From Terrabacter terrigena (GTDB taxonomy: Bacteria; Actinomycetota; Actinomycetes; Actinomycetales; Dermatophilaceae): a DNA stretch of 64,000 bases. Under the pieces are notes generated by a model. It was not told the origin of the DNA, ran no database searches, and was given only the letters and a program-made list of their open reading frames with translations. Positions within the stretch are counted from its first letter, which is position 1. Every line of letters begins with the position of its first letter. A program made the position numbers and the translations under genes. Shown piece after piece: positions 8,697 through 16,990 of this stretch. The stretch is from contig NZ_JBHTKH010000001.1 in NCBI RefSeq assembly GCF_042676085.1, positions 558,001 to 622,000 on the forward strand, given 5' to 3'.

Positions 8697-8723
8697 AACG
8701 CCGTCGATGTTCGATTCGTTCCC
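8697..8723 (-). promoter_or_regulatory. candidate ECF/SigE-type promoter upstream of sigE
   Basis: On the minus strand GGGAAC (8723-8718) is followed after 17 nt by CGTT (8700-8697), about 40 nt before the sigE GTG. GGAAC near -35 and CGTT near -10 with this spacing is the usual form of actinobacterial SigE-group promoters. Positive autoregulation is inferred. Confidence 0.55.
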
Positions 8724-8799
8724 ACCGATCGTCCCGAACCCGGCTGTCGGGTCGCCAGCCGGAACCTGTGAATCACCTGTGGGGTCGTGCTCCGGACGG

Positions 8800-9258
8800 T
8801 CACGGCGACTGCTCCCCGCCGTCGTGGGGAACCGCCTCGTGGTGGCGCCGGCCGTGGGTGCGACGGTCCTCCTTCATCTCCGCCTCGAAGAGGTGGCGCC
8901 GACCGCCGACGAGCTCGTCACGGGCGAGCGCCTCGAGCCGCTTGAAGGTCGCGTAGTAGCCGTCGTCGTACTCCTCCATGATCTGGAAGGTCCACCGCCC
9001 CTCGATGACGTTGCGGCCGACGAGCTCGGTCGAGATCCTGTCGGCCAGCTCGGCGTGGCCCGAGTCACGCAGCAGGTCGACGGCCTCGCCGAGCGCCAGG
9101 TCGGCGGTCCCGGTCAGCCGGTGGAACCCGTAGAGGTGCCCCCGGGCGTCCTCGATCACCTCGAGCGCCTCGGAGAGCTTGCCGAGTGCCTCGACCGTGG
9201 CGTCGTCGACGCCGTCGGGACGCTGGTGCTCGGTCGTCGGCCTGTCCGCTTCGTCCAT
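8800..9258 (-). CDS. conserved hypothetical protein upstream of sigE
   Basis: This 152-residue soluble protein has an acidic N-terminus, a helical core (VEALGKLSEALEVIEDARGH, then LYGFHRLTGTADLALGEAVD) and a His/Glu/Arg-rich C-terminus. The core contains ELVGRNVIEGRWTFQIMEEY and DDGYYATFKRLEALARDEL. I recall similar uncharacterised proteins in other actinobacteria but cannot assign a function. It lies 142 nt upstream of sigE on the same strand and diverges from the O-methyltransferase. The intervening sigE promoter suggests it is not simply part of that operon. Confidence 0.7.
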   Translation of the reverse strand: MDEADRPTTEHQRPDGVDDATVEALGKLSEALEVIEDARGHLYGFHRLTGTADLALGEAVDLLRDSGHAELADRISTELVGRNVIEGRWTFQIMEEYDDGYYATFKRLEALARDELVGGRRHLFEAEMKEDRRTHGRRHHEAVPHDGGEQSP

Positions 9259-9330
9259 GACCTGATCCTTACCCGATCGCGCCCGGCAGGCTGCCGAACC
9301 TGCCCATCCCGTCACAGTAGGGTGACGGAC

Positions 9331-9954
9331 ATGAGCACCCAGAAGGTCGCAGCCTGGTCGCACGCCGAGGACTTCGTCGCCGCGAGCGAGCACATCGACG
9401 CGGCCCGCCACCGCGGCGAGGAGCTCGGTGCCGAGTCGGTCGGCAACGGTGTCGGTTCGGTGCTGCAGGTGCTCGCCGCCGCCATCGGCGCCAAGGCGGT
9501 CATGGAGATCGGCACGGGCGCCGGCGCCTCGGGCCTGTGGCTGCTCGGCGGCATGCCGGCCGACGGCATCCTCACGACGATCGACCTCGACACCGAGCAC
9601 CAGCGGGCGGCCCGAGAGGCGTTCGCCGCCGCCGGCATCGCGCACCAGCGCACGCGCGTCATCGCCGGCCGCGCCCTGGAGGTGCTCCCCCGCATGACCG
9701 ACGCCGCGTACGACCTCGTCGTCGTCGACGCCGACAAGCTCGAGTACCCCGACTACCTCACCCAGGCCACGCGCCTGCTGCGGCCCGGTGGCACGCTCGT
9801 CATGACGTGGAGCGACAAGGAGTCCGACCCGGCCAACCGCGACGCCGAGACGCGCACCCTGCGTGACGTCGGCCGCAGCATCCGCGACCACGACCAGTAC
9901 GCCGTGTCGCTGCTGCCCGTCGGCGAGGGCCTGCTCGTCGCCGTCAAGCGCTAG
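9331..9954 (+). CDS. class I SAM-dependent O-methyltransferase
   Basis: This 207-residue protein has the SAM-binding motif I (VMEIGTGAGASGLWLLGG), an acidic residue after strand 2 (TTIDLDTEHQ), and the family motif YDLVVVDADKLEYPDYL, which supplies metal and catechol-type substrate ligands in the methyltransferase 3 family. RPGGTLVM completes the fold. M. tuberculosis Rv1220c, also next to sigE, is the matching gene. The true substrate is unknown. TAGGGT lies 7 nt before the ATG, so translation is probably leaderless. The gene converges on the DUF3117 gene. Confidence 0.88.
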   Translation: MSTQKVAAWSHAEDFVAASEHIDAARHRGEELGAESVGNGVGSVLQVLAAAIGAKAVMEIGTGAGASGLWLLGGMPADGILTTIDLDTEHQRAAREAFAAAGIAHQRTRVIAGRALEVLPRMTDAAYDLVVVDADKLEYPDYLTQATRLLRPGGTLVMTWSDKESDPANRDAETRTLRDVGRSIRDHDQYAVSLLPVGEGLLVAVKR

Positions 9955-10019
9955 AGGGCGTATGCCGCACGGCCGGGCGGGCGGCACACGTGCTCGGAGC
10001 GCCGGGCGGGGACGCGAAA

Positions 10020-10047
10020 CGGCCCCCGACCTGGTGGTCAGGGGCCG
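10020..10047. terminator. terminator between O-methyltransferase and DUF3117 genes
   Basis: CGGCCCC (10020-10026) and GGGGCCG (10041-10047) enclose a second stem GACC/GGTC with a TGGT loop. The hairpin is nearly continuous, with one mismatch, and lies between convergent genes. There is no U-tract, as is common at this GC content. Confidence 0.65.
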
Positions 10048-10070
10048 CCGGACCTGGATCAGGCGAAGGG

Positions 10071-10244
10071 TCAGCTGACGCCGTCACAACCCTGGATCGC
10101 GTCGCGCAGAGCTGCAGCCTCGTCGGGGGTCATCTCGACGACGAGCCGGCCGCCGCCCTCAAGGGGCATCCGCAGCACGATGCCGCGACCCTCCTTGACG
10201 ACCTCGAGCGGGCCATCGCCGGTCCTCGGCTTCATTGCTGCCAT
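10071..10244 (-). CDS. DUF3117 family small protein
   Basis: This 57-residue protein begins MAAMKPRTGDGPLEV and contains KEGRGIVLRMPLEGGGR and VEMTPDEAAALRDAI, the full-length DUF3117 pattern found across actinobacteria (M. tuberculosis Rv1211 is one). The function is unknown; the fold looks like a small beta-rich domain followed by a helix, and extreme conservation suggests a housekeeping role. A GAAGGGGAACC stretch serves as ribosome site. The gene is divergent from the enoyl-CoA hydratase gene across a relatively AT-rich 150-bp region with a GTCTCG/CGAGAC inverted repeat. Confidence 0.9.
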   Translation of the reverse strand: MAAMKPRTGDGPLEVVKEGRGIVLRMPLEGGGRLVVEMTPDEAAALRDAIQGCDGVS

Positions 10245-10291
10245 GGTTCCCCTTCCCTAGGAATCCTCGGTCTTTGCTCCCATTATTCCGT

Positions 10292-10307
10292 GTCTCGTTT
10301 GCGAGAC
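10292..10307. promoter_or_regulatory. inverted repeat in the DUF3117/enoyl-CoA hydratase divergent region
   Basis: GTCTCG (10292-10297) and CGAGAC (10302-10307) form a perfect dyad with a TTTG spacer in the most AT-rich part of the divergent region. It could be a regulator site or an mRNA hairpin; no specific regulator is recognised. Confidence 0.4.
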
Positions 10308-10396
10308 CTAATTGGGGATGTGAGAGTCCGCACGTCAGGGCGTCGAAGACCCCTTCACGCTTCCGCACCGGGACGGAATGGGACAGAGTGACGCGC

Positions 10397-11230
10397 ATGA
10401 CCGAGACCGCCGACGACCGTCGCCCCGCCGAGACCCCCGCCTCCCCCGCCCCGCTGCTCGTCGAGGTCGCGGACGGCATCGCCTGGCTGCGGCTCAACCG
10501 GCCCGAGGCGATGAACAGCCTCGACAACGCGCTCAAGGACGCCCTCGTGTCGGCGCTGCGCAAGGTCGGGGACGACCCGGCGGTGCGCTGCGTCGTGCTC
10601 ACCGGCACCGGGAGGGCGTTCTGCGTGGGGCAGGACCTCAAGGAGCACGTGCGCAGCCTCGGCGACCCGAGCTCGACGCTCGCCACGACGGTGACCGACC
10701 ACTACAACCCGATCGTCACGGCCCTCTCGACGATGAACAAGCCGGTCGTCGCGGGGATCAACGGCGTGGCCGCCGGAGCCGGGCTCAGCTTCGCCCTCGC
10801 CTGCGACTTCCGCATCGCGTCCGACCGGGCCGGCCTCAACACCTCGTTCGCGGGGATCGCGCTCTCGTGCGACTCGGGCGCCTCGTGGTCGCTCCCCCGG
10901 CTCGTGGGGCCGGCCAGGGCGAAGGAGCTGTTGCTCCTGCCGCGGACGGTCCCCGCCGACGAGGCCCTTGCGCTCGGCCTGGTGACGAAGGTCGTGCCGG
11001 CCGACGAGCTCGAGGCCGCCGTGGATGAGCTCGCGCGGCAGCTCGCAGACGGGCCGACGCTCGCGTACGGGTCGATCCGGCGGGCGGTCGCCTTCTCGGC
11101 GAGCGCGGACCTGGCCGCCGCCCTGGCCAACGAGGCGGAGCTGATGGCCCTGACCGGGGCGAGCAACGACCACCGTGCCGCGGTCGACGCGTTCCTCGCC
11201 AAGCAGGCCCCGACCTATACCGGCACCTGA
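10397..11230 (+). CDS. enoyl-CoA hydratase/isomerase family protein (PaaG-like active site)
   Basis: This 277-residue crotonase-fold protein binds acyl-CoA and acts in beta-oxidation or aromatic degradation. It has the oxyanion-hole segments RAFCVGQDLKEH and GINGVAAGAGLSFALACDFR. In the active-site loop the sequence is SCDSGASWSLPRLVG. Typical hydratases have Glu here, whereas PaaG-type isomerases have Asp in a D-x-GG-x-W-x-LPR context, so an isomerase role is more likely than simple hydration. The start could also be the GTG at 10388. No partner enzymes for a degradation pathway are adjacent. Confidence 0.85.
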   Translation: MTETADDRRPAETPASPAPLLVEVADGIAWLRLNRPEAMNSLDNALKDALVSALRKVGDDPAVRCVVLTGTGRAFCVGQDLKEHVRSLGDPSSTLATTVTDHYNPIVTALSTMNKPVVAGINGVAAGAGLSFALACDFRIASDRAGLNTSFAGIALSCDSGASWSLPRLVGPARAKELLLLPRTVPADEALALGLVTKVVPADELEAAVDELARQLADGPTLAYGSIRRAVAFSASADLAAALANEAELMALTGASNDHRAAVDAFLAKQAPTYTGT

Positions 11231-11239
11231 GGCCTCCCG

Positions 11240-12033
11240 CCCCGACGTCGCGGTCTGGGCGGGTCTGCAGGTCGAAGCGCGGATGGTCCGTCCGCGACTG
11301 GACCAGGACCGCCATGCCGACGTCGTCGAACCACACGTCGGGCGAGGTGAGCGCCCCACCGGACGGGCCGGTGAGCAACGGGTCGGCCATCGGTCGCGGA
11401 AGGCGGCGCGAGGTCCGCACCAGTGCAGGTCACCCTCGGGCACCGACCAGGCCCCGGCGCCGACCTCGTCCAGGATGCGGCGCAGGCGGACTGATCCAGC
11501 GCGTCCGCGGGCATCGACCCAGAGCTCCAGGTCATCGAGCCGAACGAGCCGTCGTTCACCGCCTCGATGGCAATGGCACGAGCTGTGCGCTCGTCCACCG
11601 CCTCGGAGGCGGCATCGACGACCGCACGCGGAAGGCAGCCGAGCCTCGGGGGGGCCGCGAGACACCACTGCCTCGCCGACCAGGGTCGTGCTCCGGATGC
11701 GGACCCACGCGATGCGGCGCGACCGCCGGGACGCCGGTACCAGCACCTGGATGGGCACCGTCACCGAGCACGCCCGGATCCCGTGCAGCGCTGCCGCAGT
11801 GGAACCTGCGAGCCAGGCGCCTTCGCCGGCCATGAGCTGCGCCGCGACGAGCCGCAGCTGCAGCGGCGAAGTCCCGGTCTGCAGCGCGTAGACGCCGGGG
11901 AGCAGCAGCCGCCAGTCGCGGCCGACCCGCCACCGGAGGGTCTCTCGCGTGACGCCCGCATCGAGCCGCTGCCGTCGGGCGAGGACGCCCCCTGCGACTC
12001 GGCAAGAGCGGTTGCTGCCGGGGTGAGTGCCAT
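11240..12033 (-). pseudogene. decayed AbiEi/DUF559-type gene with several frameshifts
   Basis: Conserved segments of an actinobacterial family annotated as AbiEi-like antitoxin or DUF559 protein occur in order but in different frames on the minus strand. The ATG at 12033 reads MALTPAATALAESQG. The frame then shifts near 12000 to read GVLARRQRLDAGVTRETLRW and RLLLPGVYALQTGTSPLQLR. It shifts near 11620 to DERTARAIAIEAVNDG, returns near 11550 for RLVRLDDLELWVDARG and RRILDEVGAGAWSVPEGDLHW, and shifts near 11420 to LTSPDVWFDDVGMAVLVQSR. The expected C-terminal catalytic end is missing near 11280. At least four frameshifts make this a pseudogene rather than a sequencing slip, since neighbours are intact. 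Confidence 0.7.
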
Positions 12034-12253
12034 GACTCAGCCTCACAGGGTCGCCGCAGGGGGTGCCGGCCGTGGCCCGTCCCGGTGGACGACCGGCCCC
12101 TCGCCGACCGCAGGTGTGGACACGCATGCCGGGGTCTCCCGAGTGCCCTGCTCCGTGATCGGGCACCCTGGTGGGGCGATCACCCCACGGAACGCCGGAT
12201 CACGTGCGAATCCATGAAGTCAGCCTTCGGGGCCGGCAACCTCAGGGGCTGGG
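12034..12253. other. intergenic region, nothing recognised
   Basis: About 220 bp between the decayed gene and the end of the membrane glycosyltransferase gene shows no plausible ORF, RNA gene or strong hairpin. Confidence 0.5.
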
Positions 12254-13462
12254 TCACGGGGGGTAGTCGCCGGTGGGTGAGGGCACGTAGCGCCAGAGCT
12301 CGTCGGTCCACCAGTACTGGCCGCCGACGAAGACGAGGAGCAGCGGGACGAACCGCCACAGCAGGCGCCTCCACGTGTTGCCGCGGCGGTCGGCCCAGCC
12401 GGCGCCGAGCACGACGACGAGCAGCGGGAACAGCGGGATCAGGTAGCGGAAGATGCTCGTGAAGGGGTCGAGCGTGGCAATGAGGTAGAAGGTGTAGCCC
12501 AGCGTCCACGTGCGCAGGTCGGCGCCGAGGTTGCGCGCCCACGGGCCGGCGACCATGAGCAGGATGACGATCGGGCCGCCGACGAGCCACGGCCCCCAGG
12601 TGGGGTCGTGCACGCGGTCGATCCACGGCACGAAGAGCTCGACGGTGTCGTAGCTGCGCCAGGCGGCCATCGTGTCGGTGTAGGCCGAGCTCGACCCCGT
12701 GCGCCACCAGGCGATCGCCGGCCACAGCAGCCCGGCGACCCCGCAGCCGACGAGCGAGGCGAGCATCGACGCGTACGTGCCGGTCGAGATCGGCCGCTCG
12801 CGGCGCCTGCGCCAGCGCATCACGACGACGACCAGGGTCACGAGCCCCAACGGCACCGCGATCGGGCGCGACAGGCCGATGAGCAGGGCGACCGCCGTCG
12901 CGACGAGCCAGCGCTCCCGCGAGAGCGCGTGGAGGTAGCCGACGAGCAGCAGCATCGCGAGCGACTCGGTGTAGGCGAGCTGGAGCGTGACCGAGGCCGG
13001 GAAGCTGGCCCACAGGGCGACCACGAGGTATGCCGCCGGGTCGCCGATGCGCTCGCGCAGCAGCAGCCCCATGAGCACGGCGGCGCCGACGCCGCAGAGC
13101 AGCGCGATCGTGGAGGCGACGGTCGGGAACCCGAGTCCCGTGACGGCCATGAGCAGCCGCGACAGCAGCGGGAACAGCGGGTAGAAGGCCCACGGGTTCT
13201 GGCCGACCCGGCCGGAGTCGGAGACCGGGAGGACTTCGGGGTAGCCGTCCTCGGCGATGCGGCCGTACCACTCGCCGTCCCACAGGGCGGTGAACGAGAA
13301 GTACGTGACCGGCACCCCGTCGCCGCCCGTCATGCTGCTCGGCACCTGGTGCGGCAGCACGAGCAGCAGGATCGTGGTCGACACGACGCGGGCGAGGGCG
13401 TACGCGGCGAGCACCCAGCCGATGAAGACGCGCCGTGGGCGCAGGGGTCGGACCTCGGTCAT
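12254..13462 (-). CDS. integral membrane glycosyltransferase, PIG-V/mannosyltransferase-like
   Basis: This 402-residue protein has about 9-10 membrane helices and the marks of a GT-C enzyme: an acidic motif in the first external loop (LWDGEWYGRIAEDGYP), AFYPLFPLLSRLL, AYTESLAMLLLVGYLHALS and GLSRPIAVPLGL. These resemble PIG-V (GT76) mannosyltransferases, which use polyprenyl-phosphate mannose outside the membrane. A role in lipoglycan or cell-wall mannosylation is inferred. The ATG overlaps the stop of the DivIVA-like gene by 4 nt. No lipid-carrier synthase lies nearby, so donor and acceptor are open. Confidence 0.65.
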   Translation of the reverse strand: MTEVRPLRPRRVFIGWVLAAYALARVVSTTILLLVLPHQVPSSMTGGDGVPVTYFSFTALWDGEWYGRIAEDGYPEVLPVSDSGRVGQNPWAFYPLFPLLSRLLMAVTGLGFPTVASTIALLCGVGAAVLMGLLLRERIGDPAAYLVVALWASFPASVTLQLAYTESLAMLLLVGYLHALSRERWLVATAVALLIGLSRPIAVPLGLVTLVVVVMRWRRRRERPISTGTYASMLASLVGCGVAGLLWPAIAWWRTGSSSAYTDTMAAWRSYDTVELFVPWIDRVHDPTWGPWLVGGPIVILLMVAGPWARNLGADLRTWTLGYTFYLIATLDPFTSIFRYLIPLFPLLVVVLGAGWADRRGNTWRRLLWRFVPLLLVFVGGQYWWTDELWRYVPSPTGDYPP

Positions 13463-14004
13463 GGAGTGCGTTCGTGTCCGACCGTCGGAGCGGACGGCGT
13501 ACGCGTGCCGCCCCCGTCGTCGGCCGGCGAGCCGTCCTCGACCACCGGGGCGTGGTCGCCTGCGGCCGGGGTGGAACGGGTGACCCGCTCAGGCCTCGGG
13601 TCCGGGTCCGGGTCGGGTTCGGCGGCCCGCTCGGGTGCCCTCTCGGACGCGCCTTCGGACACGTCTTCGGTCGCCGCCTCGGATGCCGCTTCGGTCGCTC
13701 CCACGGTCGCAGCTGCGGCACCCGGGAGCGGCTCGCCACGGAGCACGGCGATCTCCTCGTCCTTCTCGCGCAGCTCACGACGCAGCCGGTCGACGACCCC
13801 GTCGACCTGGCTCATGCGGTAGCCCCGCGCCCCGACGTCGAAGACGAGGTCGTCGAAGTCGGCGTCGGTGAGGGGCTCGTCGGGCAGCGGCTCGTGGCTC
13901 AGGCTCGAGCTCGCGCGCCCGAGCCCGCCGCCGGCGAGCCCGAGCAGGAGCGCGACGACGAGGCACAGGACGACGATGCCGACGAAGAGGATGAACCACT
14001 TCAC
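13459..14004 (-). CDS. DivIVA-domain membrane protein
   Basis: This 181-residue protein has an N-terminal membrane helix (WFILFVGIVVLCLVVALLLG), then a short DivIVA-like motif (FDVGARGYRMSQVDGVVDRL) followed by a predicted coiled coil (RRELREKDEEIAVLRGE) and a long disordered Ala/Glu/Asp/Pro-rich tail. The motif matches the first coil of DivIVA/Wag31-type polar growth proteins; M. tuberculosis has a comparable gene near gpgS and dapE. It is translationally coupled to the LOG gene upstream (GTGA overlap) and to the glycosyltransferase downstream, forming a three-gene unit. Confidence 0.8.
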   Translation of the reverse strand: MKWFILFVGIVVLCLVVALLLGLAGGGLGRASSSLSHEPLPDEPLTDADFDDLVFDVGARGYRMSQVDGVVDRLRRELREKDEEIAVLRGEPLPGAAAATVGATEAASEAATEDVSEGASERAPERAAEPDPDPDPRPERVTRSTPAAGDHAPVVEDGSPADDGGGTRTPSAPTVGHERTP

Positions 14005-14774
14005 GTGCGCGGCTCCTCGTAGGTGCGGATCAGCTTGACGGCCTCGTGCGGGTCGTCCGTGACGACGAGCCGGTCGAGGTCGGCCGAGCTGATCATGCCG
14101 TTGTCGAGCACCGTGCCGCGCAGCCAGTCCAGCAGGCCCTGCCAGTAGTCGACGCCCATGAGCACGACGGGGAACTCGGTGACCTTCTGTGTCTGCGCCA
14201 GGGTCAGCGCCTCGAAGAGCTCGTCGAGCGTGCCGAACCCGCCGGGCAGCACGATGAACCCGCGGGAGTACTTGAGGAACATGACCTTGCGGGCGAAGAA
14301 GTAGCGGAAGTTGATGCCGAGGTCGACGTACTCGTTGAGGCCGGTCTCGAACGGCAGCTCGATGCCGAGCCCGACGGACGTGCCCTTCGCCTCGAACGCG
14401 CCCTTGTTGGCGGCCTCCATCGCGCCGGGCCCGCCGCCCGTGATGACGGCGTAGCCCTCCTCGACGAGGAGGCGACCCACCTCGACACCCATGGCGTATG
14501 CCGGGTCGTCGGGTCGCGTGCGCGCGGAGCCGAACACCGCAACCGCCGGACCGAGCTCGGACAGCGCACCGAAGCCCTCGACGAACTCGGACTGGATGCG
14601 CATGACCCGCCACGGGTCGGCGTGCAGCCAGTCGGCGGGCTGGTGGCCCTCGAGCAGGCGCTGGTCGGTCGTGGTCCGGGGCACCTTGTGACGCCGCAGT
14701 GTGACCGGGCCGGTCTGGCGGCGGTCCTCTCGCGGCTCCCCCGGGAGACGGGTGTCGGGCTGTTCGTCGCTCAC
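14001..14774 (-). CDS. LOG family (TIGR00730) Rossmann-fold protein
   Basis: This 257-residue protein carries the LOG signature PGGFGTLDELFEAL near residue 183 and the phosphate-binding GGGPGAMEAANKGAF near 115. LOG proteins hydrolyse nucleoside 5'-monophosphates to free base and ribose 5-phosphate, including cytokinin ribosides. In M. tuberculosis the homologue (Rv1205) has cytokinin-activating activity and sits near dapE, as here. The GTG start has TAGGGT exactly 7 nt upstream, which suggests a leaderless transcript. A longer in-frame extension upstream is excluded because it would run into dapE. Confidence 0.88.
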   Translation of the reverse strand: MSDEQPDTRLPGEPREDRRQTGPVTLRRHKVPRTTTDQRLLEGHQPADWLHADPWRVMRIQSEFVEGFGALSELGPAVAVFGSARTRPDDPAYAMGVEVGRLLVEEGYAVITGGGPGAMEAANKGAFEAKGTSVGLGIELPFETGLNEYVDLGINFRYFFARKVMFLKYSRGFIVLPGGFGTLDELFEALTLAQTQKVTEFPVVLMGVDYWQGLLDWLRGTVLDNGMISSADLDRLVVTDDPHEAVKLIRTYEEPRT

Positions 14775-14797
14775 ACCGACAACCCTAAGCGGCGCGC

Positions 14798-15904
14798 CTA
14801 TGCGAGCCAGCGCAGCAGGGCGGCCTCGGCGTCGGCGTACTGCCCGACCGGGCAGCGTTCGTCGTCCATGTGGGCCAGGTTGGGGTCGCCCGGCCCGTAG
14901 TTGACGGCCGGGATGCCGAGCACCGAGAAGCGAGCCACGTCGGTCCAGCCCTCCTTGGCGTTCACCGGCACGCCGAGTGCGTCGATGAACGCCTTGGCCG
15001 CCGGCAGGAGCAGGCCGGGACGGGCGCCGTCGGCGGCGTCGGTGAGCACGACGTCGAACCCGTCGAAGACCTGGCGCACGTGGGCCAGTGCCTCGTCGGT
15101 GTTCTTGTCGGGCGCGTAGCGGTAGTTGACGGTGATGACGCACCGGTCGGGGATCACGTTGCCTGCGATGCCGCCCGTGATGCCCACGGCCTGGAGGGCC
15201 TCGTGGTAGTCGAGCCCGTCGACGGTGATCGTCTCGGCCTCGTAGGCGGAGAGGCGCGCGAGCACCACCGCCGCGTCGTGGATCGCGTTGTGGCCCTTCC
15301 ACGGCCGGGCGGAGTGTGCCGCGACGCCCGTGGTCGTGATCTCGACCCGGAGCGTGCCCTTGCAGCCGCCCTCGATGGCGCCGTTGGTCGGCTCGAGCAG
15401 CACGGCGAAGTCGCCCGCCAGGAGGTCGGGCGAGGTCTCCGCGACCCGGGCGAGGCCGTTGTACCTGCCGTCGATCTCCTCGCACTCGTAGAAGAGGAAC
15501 GTGAGGTCGCGGGCCGGCTCGGTGACCTCGGCCGCGATGCGGAGCATCACCGCGACCCCGCCCTTCATGTCGACCGTGCCCCGGCCCCACAGCTCGTCGT
15601 CGACGCGGCGGGTGGGCAGGTTGGGCACGTCGGTGAGCGGCACGGTGTCGATGTGGCCGGCAAGCACGACGCGCTCGTCGCGTCCCAGCGACGTGCGGGC
15701 GACGACGGTGTTGCCGTCACGCGTCACCTCGAGGTGCGAGAGCGGACGCAGCGCGGCCTCGATGGCGTCGGCGAGCGCCTCCTCGTCCTGGCTGACCGAC
15801 TCGATGTCGCAGATCGCCGCGGTGAGCGTCGTGACGTCAGTGCCGAGGTCGAGGACCGGGCCGGGCGCGGGGGTCGGGTCGGCGGGCAGCGGGGTCGACG
15901 GCAT
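14798..15904 (-). CDS. dapE: succinyl-diaminopimelate desuccinylase
   Basis: This 368-residue M20 metallohydrolase removes succinate from N-succinyl-LL-diaminopimelate in lysine and peptidoglycan biosynthesis. Zinc ligands and catalytic residues are visible in order: LAGHIDTVP, WGRGTVDMKGG, YECEEIDGRYNGL, LLEPTNGAIEGGCKGT and LAHMDDE. The length is right for the actinobacterial form. TAGCCT lies 7 nt before the ATG, indicating leaderless translation. The gene is divergent from dapD, two steps upstream in the pathway, and the succinyl-DAP aminotransferase gene lies 4 kb away. Confidence 0.95.
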   Translation of the reverse strand: MPSTPLPADPTPAPGPVLDLGTDVTTLTAAICDIESVSQDEEALADAIEAALRPLSHLEVTRDGNTVVARTSLGRDERVVLAGHIDTVPLTDVPNLPTRRVDDELWGRGTVDMKGGVAVMLRIAAEVTEPARDLTFLFYECEEIDGRYNGLARVAETSPDLLAGDFAVLLEPTNGAIEGGCKGTLRVEITTTGVAAHSARPWKGHNAIHDAAVVLARLSAYEAETITVDGLDYHEALQAVGITGGIAGNVIPDRCVITVNYRYAPDKNTDEALAHVRQVFDGFDVVLTDAADGARPGLLLPAAKAFIDALGVPVNAKEGWTDVARFSVLGIPAVNYGPGDPNLAHMDDERCPVGQYADAEAALLRWLA

Positions 15905-15996
15905 ACGGGGAAGGCTAGCGGCCGTACCCTCCGCCGGGGCGTCCGGTCCTCGGGTGCGTGTGCCGATCCGCTGCGCTGCCCCATATCCTTGCCCCC
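15905..15996. promoter_or_regulatory. divergent leaderless promoters of dapE and dapD
   Basis: In 92 bp, TAGCCT on the minus strand (15917-15912) lies 7 nt from the dapE ATG, and TATCCT on the plus strand (15984-15989) lies 7 nt from the dapD ATG. Both are TANNNT -10 hexamers at leaderless spacing. One copy of the GTATGCCG octamer overlaps the dapE start codon. Confidence 0.65.
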
Positions 15997-16929
15997 ATGT
16001 CGGAGCGCAGCGCATGGGGTCACGGACTGACGACGATCACGGATGACGGGCAGGTGCTCGACACCTGGTTCCCGCAGCCGGCGCTGGGCACGGCGCCCGC
16101 CGACGCGGTGGCGCCCGAAGGCCTCGACGCGCTGGTCGGCGCCGACGACGCGCGACGCGTGCGCACCGAGGTGCGTCTGGTCGAGATCGACCTCGACGCC
16201 GCCCCCACGGACGCCCCCGACGCGTACCTGCGGCTGCACCTGCTCTCGCACTGCCTCGTGGCACCCAACACCGTCAACCTCGACGGCCTCTTCGGGGCAC
16301 TGCCGAACATCGCGTGGACGAGCGCCGGCGCGTGCGCGGTCGAAGGCTTCGAGCAGACCCGGCTGCGGCTGCGCGCCCGCGGGCAGCACGTCGCGGTCTA
16401 CGGCGTCGACAAGTTCCCGCGGATGACCGACTTCGTCGTGCCGCAGGGCGTGCGCATCGCCGACGCCGACCGGGTGCGCCTCGGGGCCCACCTCTCCCCC
16501 GGCACCACGGTGATGCACGAGGGCTTCTGCAACTTCAACGCCGGCACGCTCGGCACCTCGATGGTCGAGGGCCGCATCGTCCAGGGTGTCGTCGTCGGCG
16601 ACGGCTCCGACATCGGCGCCGGGGCCTCGATCATGGGCACCCTCTCGGGCGGCGGCACGGAACGCGTCAGCATCGGCGAGCGTTGTCTGGTCGGAGCCAA
16701 CGGAGGCATCGGCATCGCTCTCGGCGACGACTGCGTCGTCGAGGCCGGGCTCTACGTCACGGCGGGGACCAAGGTGACGCTTCCCGACGGGTCCGTGGTC
16801 AAGGCCAAGGAGCTGTCGGGCTCGAGCAACATCCTCTTCATCCGCAACAGCGTCAGCGGTGCCGTCGAGGCCCGCGACCGCAAGGGGACGGGCATCACCC
16901 TCAACGCCGCCCTGCACGCCAACGACTGA
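15997..16929 (+). CDS. dapD: tetrahydrodipicolinate N-succinyltransferase
   Basis: This 310-residue trimeric left-handed beta-helix acyltransferase uses succinyl-CoA to make N-succinyl-2-amino-6-oxopimelate for lysine and peptidoglycan. Actinobacterial DapD features are clear: VAPNTVNLDGLFGALPNIAW in the N-terminal domain, hexapeptide-like repeats from about residue 165 (LSPGTTVMHEGFCNFNAGTL, then SMVEGRIVQGVVVGDGSDIG) and the C-terminal ILFIRNSVSGAVEA. It is divergent from dapE. The start has a leaderless -10 (TATCCT) 7 nt upstream. Confidence 0.95.
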   Translation: MSERSAWGHGLTTITDDGQVLDTWFPQPALGTAPADAVAPEGLDALVGADDARRVRTEVRLVEIDLDAAPTDAPDAYLRLHLLSHCLVAPNTVNLDGLFGALPNIAWTSAGACAVEGFEQTRLRLRARGQHVAVYGVDKFPRMTDFVVPQGVRIADADRVRLGAHLSPGTTVMHEGFCNFNAGTLGTSMVEGRIVQGVVVGDGSDIGAGASIMGTLSGGGTERVSIGERCLVGANGGIGIALGDDCVVEAGLYVTAGTKVTLPDGSVVKAKELSGSSNILFIRNSVSGAVEARDRKGTGITLNAALHAND

Positions 16930-16990
16930 CCGATCCACGACCAAAGCCCTTCGACCGGTTCGGACCAGAGCCGGACTACCTGAGGACCCC

